Part shown: in pieces, positions 1-7,188 of the stretch
Layout of the letters: every line of letters begins with the position of its first letter
How positions within the stretch are numbered: the stretch's first letter is position 1
Assembly: GCA_018398765.1 (NCBI GenBank)
Contig: JAHBMJ010003185.1
Location: 1-12,547, forward strand
Source: Chromera velia
Taxonomy: Eukaryota > Sar > Chromeraceae
DNA: 12,547 nt
Direction: 5' to 3'
The notes under the pieces: model-generated
Database searches by the model: none
What the model saw: the letters and a program-made list of their open reading frames with translations, nothing else
What the model was told of the DNA's origin: nothing
Program-made: the position numbers and the translations under genes

Positions 1-16
1 GCTTCCCTCTGCACAG
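1..16 (+). other. 3' end of an upstream intron (partial)
   Basis: The window starts with a short pyrimidine-rich stretch ending in CACAG, followed by coding-like sequence. This is a typical 3' splice site. The open frame that follows would be entered in phase 1, with one base of the first codon coming from the previous exon, which lies outside the window. An alternative is that the ATG at 19 is the true start. Confidence 0.55.
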
Positions 17-1034
17 GTATGCCTTCCACCGTTGCGGGTCGGTCGACGTTTATGCCGAGTGCCGGTCCCGATGCGGGGGCTGCATTTGGCCTGTGTGCCC
101 CTGCAGGCAGCATCGCCCCTGACGTCCACACTGCCGAGAACGAGGAGGAGATGTGTGGGGGAGACGGGGGTGCGGGAGTGGGTGGGGGTGTGGTGAGCAT
201 GGACACAGACTCGAAGGCCTTCAAGCGTTCGATGGCCGGACAGCAGGCACCTTCGATGTCCGTTGATGCGGCAGCTGCAGCGGGGTTTGCTGTGTGTTTC
301 GAGAAGGGGGAGGGCGAGGGGGGGGCTCCTTCAGGGTTTCCCTCTGAGTCGGAGCTGATGGACCTCGAGGAGAAGGAGAAGGAGAATCAGAAGGTTGGGA
401 GAGGCACGGTGGCAACAAAGAAGGCGAAGGTGGAGGACGCAGAGGGAAAGGTCAGGCCCGTTCCCTCTGCAGTTGCCGCCACCCATCTGATCGAGGAACA
501 GCACCCGAACCCCCTGCCGAACGTGCAGTACACGAATGTGTGCCCCGGCACCAATCCGAACCCCTCCCTGCCCCTGCCGGGGTTCGGAGCAGACATGCCG
601 ACACAGGCACAGATGCGGCCGGCAACGGGTGCAGAGTACCGTGCTGTGACTGCCAACATGGCAAAGCAGTTCGAAATGCATCAGAATGCGGTGCTTCGTG
701 AGCACAGAAGCTCAGGGAGGACATCCCGTGGGAGGGGGTCGGGGACTAGGGGGAGCAGAGGGAAGCAGCCAGGGGGCATGGCGGGCGGAGGTGGGTCTGT
801 GTGTTGTTTTCTTTTTCTTCTCTTTTCTTCTTCGGTCTTCGTGATCCGAGGTTCCTTCCTGCTTTTCGCTTCTTTGCGATCTCCCCTACATCTCGCGCTC
901 CCTCTCGCTGTGTGTCTCTTCTTGGCGGTGTCTGTCTCCTCTGTTTTTCTGTTCGCCTTTTTTCTCGGTGTGTTCGGAGATGGTCTTTGTGTAAGCAGAA
1001 ATTTGAGTCCATTTCAGGTCGTTGACTCCCCCGT

Positions 1035-1065
<31 letters not shown>

Positions 1066-1717
1066 ATCTGTGTCCCCCCTATATCCCCCACCTCCCCTCC
1101 TCCCCTTGCAGCAAAGGCCCCTGCCACCTCCGGCCCTCAGCAGCAGGTCTCGGCCCAGCCTCAGGCTCAGGGTCAGCAGCAGAGGGAGGAGGAGAAGCAC
1201 AGAGAGAAGAAGCGCATGGAGGAGATCATCAAATTCAAGAGCACAGACACGTACAAGACCTTCGACCGCGCGTTCCCGAACAGACAGAAGGCGAATGAGG
1301 GAGGACACAAGAAGGGGAAGAAGCAGGTTGCCAGCATCCTCCCCGCCCCCCCCCAGACCCCGGATGTGAGGATGAAGGCGAGCAGCAGGGTGTTCCAGTC
1401 ACTGCTCACCGACTGGAAGAGAGAGATTCACGGCAAAGTGGAGACCCTCCCCCCCCCTGAGAGCAAGTGGTGTTAATAGAGCAGAGAGGGGGTGAGGGAT
1501 GATGTCTGAGTTGCGAGCAGAGTGCCTTGTCTGTTTCTTCTATCCTCCCATTCCCGTCTCTGTTCGTGTGTCTTGTTTGCCAATTCCCCATCCAACCTGT
1601 CCGTCGTTCAGAAAAGGATACAGGAAAAGCAAAGAACTTCTGAAACAACAACAAAAGAGATTTGCGGAGGAGGACTGGTCAACATGCGAAGAGGAAGGAA
1701 GGAGAACCGACAAATGA
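17..1717 (+). CDS. Unrecognised host protein, last three exons (17-790, 1112-1466, 1612-1717)
   Basis: I do not recognise this protein. Joining the three exons leaves an open frame of 410 residues counted from the ATG at 19, ending at TGA 1715-1717. The N-terminal half is Gly/Ala/Glu-rich and probably disordered. A Lys-rich stretch, KKAKVED (residues 134-140), resembles a simple nuclear localisation signal. An Arg/Gly/Ser-rich patch lies at about 709-780, just before the first intron. After that intron comes a Gln-rich stretch, then a charged segment with REEEKHREKKRMEE that could form a helix. The last exon adds another basic, Gln-rich helix-like segment (KELLKQQQKRFAEED) and an acidic-basic tail. 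A nuclear or RNA-binding role is a guess from composition only. If the second intron is not removed, the protein ends instead at TAA 1474-1476. The gene is richer in GC than the retroelement downstream, fitting a host gene beside an insertion. Confidence 0.6.
791..1111 (+). other. Intron (phase 1, 321 nt)
   Basis: The donor is GTGGGT after GGCGGAG, and the acceptor is CCCCTTGCAG at 1111. The interior is dominated by T and C, including long TC-dinucleotide runs at 1036-1068, unlike the purine-rich exons on both sides. Its length is a multiple of three and the frame through it has no stop, so an ORF finder reads it as coding. The translated product is implausibly hydrophobic. A competing acceptor (TTTCAG, ending 1017) would put the next codons onto a TGA, so 1111 is preferred. 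Confidence 0.8.
1467..1611 (+). other. Probable intron (phase 2, 145 nt) containing the apparent stop codon
   Basis: The candidate donor GTGGTG at 1467 resembles the first intron's GTGGGT. A long pyrimidine-rich tract runs from about 1537 and ends in CCGTCGTTCAG at 1611. Removing 1467-1611 skips the TAA at 1474 and joins phase 2 into an exon that begins with KGYRKSKELL and ends at TGA 1715. The frame match and the protein-like character of the new tail support this. The alternative is that the gene ends at 1476 and this is 3' UTR. Confidence 0.55.
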
Positions 1718-2822
1718 ATCTATCGCACCAGAAAGAAAGTGGAAGGAAAGGAGGATCGAGAAAAAGAAACCGTTGGCACTCTTCGAAGAGCGTTTGGGTG
1801 TTGGTTTCTTCTGTGTTTCCTTACTCCATTGCGCGACTATGTTCTCCCTTCTTTCCTCTCTCTCAGCCTTGTTCTTCCTTTGCATATCCTTTGCAAATGG
1901 ATCAAGCTGTTCCGTGAAGGAGAGGCGTCGCCTGTTGGGTGCTCTTCCGATTTCTCTTTCTGTTTCTTTCTCTTTCTTTTCCCCTCTCTCTTTCTCTCCA
2001 TTTCTGTGCATGCTTGAGTTTGGTGGCTTTGTATCTTTGTCACTTGATGAAAGGATGCTCCCCCCCCCCTGTAAGTCCCTCCTCGTGCCCCCATCCACTT
2101 CTCCTCCCAATACTCCCCCATCGATCCTCCCTCCACATTGTTGACTGTGGGACTGCCGATTCCTTCCCCCGTGCGTGTGCGTTCACAGAGGTATCATTGG
2201 GGGGAGCGCCTTCCAGTGAGTGCGAGTCCCTTTGTCGGTGTCGCCGTCTCATTTGCGAGTAGAGCCGACTCAAACCTGTACATGATCAACGGAGGGAGGA
2301 GAAGCTTGGAGGGAGAGAAACGGGCAGTCGCCGTTTATGGACAATTCGCGGCCACTGTAAAATACTATGGGGCCACCCCTAGCGCTAATCTGGCTTTCTG
2401 CATGAATGTTTTGATTGAAGTGGCTTGATTGAACCCGGCCAGTGCGTGAACCTTCAAACTTTCAACTTTCAAGAGCCGAGGTCATGTGGCTTCAATCAGA
2501 ACGGCTGCGTGTCCGATCTAGGTCCGATGCTCTTGTGTTTTCTGAAATTCATGTTCTATGCATGTGCACTGCCAGTGACTTTGCATCCTAAACTGCATTT
2601 GACCAACACATGCCAGTGCGGGCCACAGAACTCGCACATCACGTCAATTCCTTGATCTCTTCAGTCATTCTTATAATTTTAAGTTTATCTAAGTTCTAAC
2701 TTGTCCAGGTTTAAGTGAAACTTTTTTTTTTTTTCTTTAAATACTATATGACTCATAATCGATGATATTTTTTTAAGAAACTTAATTCAAAGTACACAGT
2801 ACGGTTAGGAGTAACTCGGTCA
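1718..2822. other. Non-coding flank, no supported gene
   Basis: Several open stretches of up to 160 codons exist here on both strands. They consist of translated pyrimidine or purine tracts (for example 1840-2010) and show no domain or start context. A CTTTCAA-type microrepeat sits at about 2452-2475. From about 2640 to 2800 the composition becomes AT-rich, with a T13 run near 2724. The 3' UTR of the upstream gene and the left edge of the retroelement, including its 5' LTR, must lie in this interval or just after it. I cannot place either boundary. Confidence 0.6.
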
Positions 2823-2834
2823 TGGTACCAAGTG
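2823..2834 (+). other. Candidate tRNA primer-binding site
   Basis: The sequence TGGTACCAAGTG follows directly after ...GGTCA. LTR retrotransposons usually have an LTR ending in CA followed at once or within a few bases by a site starting TGG, complementary to a tRNA 3' CCA end. The match is only to that general pattern. I could not assign a tRNA, and a second TGG-starting candidate lies near 3207. This is weak evidence. Confidence 0.2.
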
Positions 2835-2878
2835 TTGTTCACATTAATAACAAGTGTTTCTTTGATGTAACACTGAGG

Positions 2879-2957
2879 ATAGAAAGGGCGGCGCGCAGGG
2901 CGGAGCCGACCCACGAAGCATAGAAAGCGGCGCGCGGGACTGAAGACGTCGGGTCGG
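2879..2957. repeat. CpG-rich direct repeat with flanking inverted repeat
   Basis: Two near-identical copies of ATAGAAAG-(GG)-CGGCGCGC-GGG lie at 2879-2900 and 2920-2938. The second lacks two internal G and one A. An inverted pair, CCGACCC at 2906-2912 and GGGTCGG at 2951-2957, could form a stem enclosing the second copy. The patch stands out from the AT-rich sequence on its left. Inside a retroelement leader or LTR it could be a promoter element or an RNA packaging structure. No function is shown by the sequence. Confidence 0.5.
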
Positions 2958-3423
2958 AGGCTACGGCAATCAACTTCAGATTAAGACATTCCGAGGCCCC
3001 GGAAGTTCGCGCATCCATGAAAATGCAGCATGAAACTCGATGGATTGATCTTTTCAGCCGTTTCAAATCTAGATTGATTGACTTGAAGCAGTACCCTAGA
3101 TTGACAGTTCTTCTTTCTTCATCTCACGTAAAACACCTTCTGATCGTGCACCTTTCTTGCTATCTTTGGAGTCAGATAGCATAGTACTTATTCCTATATT
3201 CTCAGTGTGGTGACACGCCATGCGAGAGCGGCTCAAAATTCTTTTCAAAAGACACTTTCCGTCTCTGGCCGTTTCTCTGGTCTTCGTTGGTCAGTTTTTG
3301 AAGTCAAGGATGGCCGACCCGGCCAATCCATCAACCTACTCCTTGTAACAGCGAGGAACTTGCAGAGAGGGAGCACCGCCCTTCACTCGTGTTGTACATC
3401 CTGTTTCTGCAGAACAAACAGTA
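2958..3423. other. Probable retroelement leader, no gene
   Basis: There is no credible coding region in this stretch. TAGATTGA occurs twice (about 3070 and 3098). The polyprotein frame is open back to 3349, after TAA 3346-3348, but contains no ATG before 3424. A CTGTTTCTGCAG ending at 3412 looks like a splice acceptor just upstream of the first ATG, so the leader may be spliced. This is untested. Confidence 0.4.
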
Positions 3424-4293
3424 ATGTCAGAGGGAGGAGACTCGTCTCCAAAATTCCCTGGTATGTCTGAAGTGTCTGCGATTCCAGTACGATCTGCTTC
3501 CGCAGAAATCTGTACTACTCCTGTACTGTTTAATAACTCTTCCGTTCCACAGCAAGTGCCAGTCACCAGTCAGACCGCACCTGTTGGCCGCAAAGAAACG
3601 ACAGACGTGCCAAATTCTGTGAAAGAATTTTCTGCCAGCAGTCAAAAGAATGAAGGTGGTCAAGTCTCTTCTTTTCCTTTTGCTCCTTCAGCCTCGGCTA
3701 AAATTTCCATACAGTCTGCTCCCATTCAGCTCCCTGTGTCAGACTTTTCTGGGGGTCAAGGGGTACCGCCGGGATTCACGGGAATGACTTCGGGAATGGG
3801 AAGCAATAATTTTCAGACAAACGAAGGGGAAGGGAAAGAATCTGTTTCTGGTCCTTTTCATGCAGCCTTGGCTGCGCAGTTTCCCGAGGGTCAAAGGAAT
3901 GCTAACGGGTTTCAGGAAATGGAAAGAGTGGGTGTGGGAATGGGTGAAATGGGGAATAGACCTTACCTCCCGACAGAAAGAGAAGGGAACACAGCCGTCT
4001 CTGTCCTTCCTCAAGCAGCTTTGGCTACGCAGTCTCAGTCAGAGCAGCGTCTTCATTCTGCTCCTTCTGCATATGATGCATACATGCATGCAACACCTAC
4101 CATGGAGCTTCCCTTGGGAAGTGGTGAGTCTCGCAATGATGTTCATGTTGGCCTGTCTCAGCCTCGGCCACAGCAGTCTCTCTCGGTGCAAGAACAGAGA
4201 GACCTTTCTGGTTTTCCTCAAGGAATCCGCTTCGGTGGAGGAATCCTTCAGCAAGCTGTGAATCAATTTTCACGGGTTTCATCTGCAGTATAG
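3424..4293 (+). CDS. Gag-like polyprotein, N-terminal disordered part, up to first TAG
   Basis: The 289-codon segment starts at ATG 3424 and ends at TAG 4291-4293. It is rich in Ser, Gln, Pro, Gly and Val, with no predicted fold or recognisable motif, and looks intrinsically disordered. The codons after the TAG (CAA GGC CTT CAG ...) continue in the same frame with the same Ser/Pro/Gln-rich composition for another 450 codons. The TAG therefore falls inside one protein rather than at a natural domain end. No ATG follows in frame until about 4738, so independent initiation downstream looks poor. Start choice: 3424 is the first ATG after the upstream in-frame TAA at 3346. Confidence 0.65.
   Translation: MSEGGDSSPKFPGMSEVSAIPVRSASAEICTTPVLFNNSSVPQQVPVTSQTAPVGRKETTDVPNSVKEFSASSQKNEGGQVSSFPFAPSASAKISIQSAPIQLPVSDFSGGQGVPPGFTGMTSGMGSNNFQTNEGEGKESVSGPFHAALAAQFPEGQRNANGFQEMERVGVGMGEMGNRPYLPTEREGNTAVSVLPQAALATQSQSEQRLHSAPSAYDAYMHATPTMELPLGSGESRNDVHVGLSQPRPQQSLSVQEQRDLSGFPQGIRFGGGILQQAVNQFSRVSSAV
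4291..4293 (+). other. In-frame TAG (recoding site or lesion) 1
   Basis: The stop context is GCA GTA TAG CAA GGC. The CAA after the stop matches the first triplet of the plant-virus type readthrough context (UAG CAA UYA), but the second triplet does not. A single C-to-T change from a Gln CAG codon would also give it. Confidence 0.5.
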
Positions 4294-7182
4294 CAAGGCC
4301 TTCAGAATTTGGTTTCTCCTCACCGTCCGCGTGAGCCGTCTCCATCTGCCCGACCTGTCTTGCCTCTTTCGACTTCTTTGAATGCATCCACGGGCTCTCC
4401 TGCCCAACTGCCTGTACCAAGAGTGTCAGCAGCTCCTCTTTTGCAGTCTCTTCCATGTGTGCTTCCAATACAGCAAGCCAGTGCTCAGCAGTACCCAGGC
4501 CCTTCCCCTGAGCAGTCCATTCAAACTGCTACGTTTGGAACTTTTGCAGGTGTGGGGCCGGCGCAGTCTCTGTCTCCGTCTCTCTCTCAGTACCGTGGAG
4601 AGAGGAAGGCTCGGGGTAAAGGAAGGAAGAGAGAGAATGGAGAAGAGAGAGAGAGAGCGATCAGTGTGCCTTCAGGCCATTCGTTTTTGAACTCGCAATT
4701 TGACACTGACAGTCTGAGACTGCCAGAGGGTACGAACATGTATGCACATCAAATGTATAATTCCTACCCTGACACTCTTTCTCCTGCATCATTCACGTAT
4801 GGTGTGGGTTACCCTTTCCGTGCTCCTCCCACCGCTTCTCATCCTGGCTCTGTTCATCCCAACCTTTCCTATCCCGCCTACCCTCCCGTTCTTCCAAATG
4901 ATGCTGGTGTGTCTGTCTCTCAGTCTCATTTCCCCCAGCATACCGGTGAAGGTTCGCCTTCGGGATTGCCGGCAGCTCGAGAGACTGTACAGCTTTCTCA
5001 GCCTGATTTGCCTACTCGTCCCACCCGTCGCATTCAGAATGCTCCTCTTCCGCATCAGACAGGCAGAGAGAGTGGACCGTCTCACGTCCCCCAGCAAGCC
5101 ATGCACCCGTCTGCAGAGGGTTCGCCCTCGTACGCAGCCGCTGTTCATTCTGGAATGATGGCTTGTCCTCCTATGTCTGCTCCCGTCACTGTTCCTCAGG
5201 CTGTCACTGATTGTGTACTTCCGGTCGTGTCTGCCTCTTCTCATCCCCAGCCTGCTCAGTCGTTTGGTCCGGTGCCTGGAGGTTTGCCTCCTAATGCGCC
5301 AACCGTCTCAGCTCAGTATGTTCTTCCTCCACCGGCTGCCGATTTCTCTCCCCATTCTGTTTCTAGCCCTTCTTTCCAGCCTTACCCGACTCAAAATGTT
5401 CATAACGAATTTATAAATTTTCATTCGGCTCAGAACTCTAGTCAAGTTTGCTTAACGCAGGGTAGCGCTATGCCTGACAGAATTTCTATGGCAGCGCAGG
5501 ATGCCTATGCACAGTCTGTAGGTCCACTTAGTGCCCCTAGGGATGTGGATGGTAGACCTAGTGTGGGTAACATATCTATGCTGCCCCTTATCCATCCTAC
5601 AGCCGCATATGAAACTCATCCTACGAGAACAGTTCAGACTCCTGTGTATTCCACACAGCCATCTACTGTGAAAGTGGACACCAAAATGATGATGAAAAAA
5701 GTTGAAGAGTTTTTAAAAGAAGTTGAAAAGTGTCCTTCGATCAAATTCCACAAACAAAAGAAGTTTCAGGTGAAAGAGTTCAGAGAGCCGACAAATGCCA
5801 TGATTCATGAATGGCTGCAAGAGGTGAAACAAGAGTTGAAAAGAAGACTCCGAAGTCTGTTGACTATGATGAATGGGAAGGAAAGGAAAGAAATTTCTCA
5901 GCGTTGTTGGGCAGAAGTTGGGCGCGCCATCGTTATGCAGCAGACAGTGGGATTCCAACGAAACATGCGCACGGCTGCACAGAGCAGTGGAGGTTTACCT
6001 CTGATTGGAGAATGGAGCGATTCGGCAGAAGATCCAATTCCTGAGTCTCTCTTTTTCCAACAGTTGCAAGAGATTACCTATCGTGACCAGCCGCTTGCAT
6101 TGGAATGGACTCTGACAAATTTCAGGTTCGACTCTCTCCCTCTTCGCCGGCAGCCTGCAGAAAGCAACCACTCTTTTGCAGCGAGGGTGACTCATGCAGT
6201 CCAGACGTTGACAGCAAGGCATAAACGTTCTCTGACTGCTCTCTCTGATCTCCCTCCCTCTGCGCGCGTTCGTTTCCCCTCTCTCCAGCCAGTCAATGGA
6301 TTTTTTGGAATCTTTCTGTTCTTGGAGGGTTTGGGGTTGACTTCCAGTCAGTATCGGGTGGTCAATCATCACTTCATGCGGTTCCTGAGTGACCTGCGTC
6401 GAGGTGTGTCCTGTCCTCGCTTCGCAGGCATTCCAGTTGAGGGAAACCTTGATTGGGATTTCATGTTCACTCACATCACTGAAATCCTGGAAGCTCTGAA
6501 CTTCGACACAGGTTCTCCTGGTCCCCCAATCTCTTTGAATTCGACTGCCACTTTGGTTTTCCAAAAACTGCTTCCTCTCGTTGAGGAAATGGTTGCCCCT
6601 CCACGTCAAGCCTCTTCCTCTCTTCTCCGCAGTGCTGGTTTAGGGGGGAATGACGGGGGAAACAGGAATGAAGAGAAAGGGGGAGAAGGAAAAGGTGGTC
6701 ACTTTCCCCCTCGCCCAGAGGGAAAGGGACAGCACCAGCAGCAGTGGCAACAGTCACGCCAGCCACCTGCACCTCAGAACAGACAGCCACTGTTTCAGTC
6801 GAGACCGCCACCGAATGATGGGACTAGAAAGCCTCTTCCTCCTTCGGGAGGACAGCACTACACTCCCACTCTGGGACCTGAGCCTGTCGGTCAGCAACCT
6901 CAGATGCTCGCCATGCAGGCCGTGCAGAACTCTTTCCCCCCTTTGCCTGGTAGCTGTGTCTCTGGCCCGCCTCAGCCTCCCACTGTTTATCGTCCTCCTT
7001 TCCCACACTCTCAGTCAGGCTCTGGTCCGCCTTTCGACAACCGGGGGGGTATGGGAAGGGGGGGTCAACAGCCCTTTGCTGGTCAACACAATAGGGGGGG
7101 GGGCAGAAACGGACAGCAGGGAAGGGGGGGGAAAAACGGACAGCAGGGAGGTCACAATGCGGGTATGCCTTTGGGGGTTTAG
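4294..7182 (+). CDS. Gag-like polyprotein, capsid-like region and Arg/Gly-rich tail
   Basis: This is the same frame as the preceding segment, 962 codons to TAG 7180-7182. The first part (to about 5667) is a Pro/Ser/Gln/His-rich disordered region. From about 5671 to 6620 the composition changes to a globular, helix-rich region. It begins with KVDTKMMMKKVEEFLKEVEK and contains amphipathic and aromatic-rich stretches such as LGLTSSQYRVVNHHFMRFL. By position and composition I read this as a capsid-like Gag domain, without a recognisable family motif. The remainder is Gln/Pro-rich and ends in repeated RGG, GRGG and NGQQG motifs (about 7040-7160), typical of nucleic-acid-binding tails. Poly-G runs of seven or eight bases are frequent near the end. 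Separate translation is unlikely, since no ATG lies near the segment start. Retroelement Gag is the best reading; capsid homology is inferred. Confidence 0.65.
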   Translation, partial: QGLQNLVSPHRPREPSPSARPVLPLSTSLNASTGSPAQLPVPRVSAAPLLQSLPCVLPIQQASAQQYPGPSPEQSIQTATFGTFAGVGPAQSLSPSLSQYRGERKARGKGRKRENGEERERAISVPSGHSFLNSQFDTDSLRLPEGTNMYAHQMYNSYPDTLSPASFTYGVGYPFRAPPTASHPGSVHPNLSYPAYPPVLPNDAGVSVSQSHFPQHTGEGSPSGLPAARETVQLSQPDLPTRPTRRIQNAPLPHQTGRESGPSHVPQQAMHPSAEGSPSYAAAVHSGMMACPPMSAPVTVPQAVTDCVLPVVSASSHPQPAQSFGPVPGGLPPNAPTVSAQYVLPPPAADFSPHSVSSPSFQPYPTQNVHNEFINFHSAQNSSQVCLTQGSAMPDRISMAAQDAYAQSVGPLSAPRDVDGRPSVGNISMLPLIHPTAAYETHPTRTVQTPVYSTQPSTVKVDTKMMMKKVEEFLKEVEKCPSIKFHKQKKFQVKEFREPTNAMIHEWLQEVKQELKRRLRSLLTMMNGKERKEISQRCWAEVGRAIVMQQTVGFQRNMRTAAQSSGGLPLIGEWSDSAEDPIPESLFFQQLQEITYRDQPLALEWTLTNFRFDSLPLRRQPAESNHSFAARVTHAVQTLTARHKRSLTALSDLPPSARVRFPSLQPVNGFFGIFLFLEGLGLTSSQYRVVNHHFMRFLSDLRRGVSCPRFAGIPVEGNLDWDFMFTHITEILEALNFDTGSPGPPISLNSTATLVFQKLLPLVEEMVAPPRQASSSLLRSAGLGGNDGGNRNEEKGGEGKGGHFPPRPEGKGQHQQQWQQSRQPPAPQNRQPLFQSRPPPNDGTRKPLPPSGGQHYTPTLGPEPVGQQPQMLAMQAVQNSFPPLPGSCVSGPPQPPTVYRPPFPHSQSGSGPPFDNRGGMGRGGQQPFAGQHNRGGGRNGQQGRGGKNGQQGGHNAGMPLGV

Positions 7183-7188
7183 GGGGGG
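7180..7188 (+). other. In-frame TAG followed by GGG GGG (possible readthrough site) 2
   Basis: TAG 7180-7182 is followed by GGG GGG ATG in the same frame. Gammaretroviruses read through UAG at the gag-pol junction in a UAG-G-rich context with a downstream pseudoknot, and the present context recalls that. No pseudoknot has been tested. The stop lies directly after the Arg/Gly-rich tail, a natural junction, so ordinary termination with reinitiation at the ATG 7189 is a real alternative. Confidence 0.45.

Noticed and set aside
19-1476. A single uninterrupted 485-residue host protein
   Set aside because: The middle 107 residues come from a T/C-rich stretch flanked by GT and CAG signals and are hydrophobic in an otherwise polar protein. 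An intron is the better reading.
1522-2144. Forward and reverse open frames of 90-160 codons downstream of the host gene
   Set aside because: They consist of translated pyrimidine or purine tracts with no domain, no consistent start and overlapping alternatives. Only the short tail at 1612-1717 fits a spliced exon.
3207-3470. Small forward ORF in the leader
   Set aside because: It has a non-ATG start, overlaps the polyprotein start in another frame and shows no recognisable feature.
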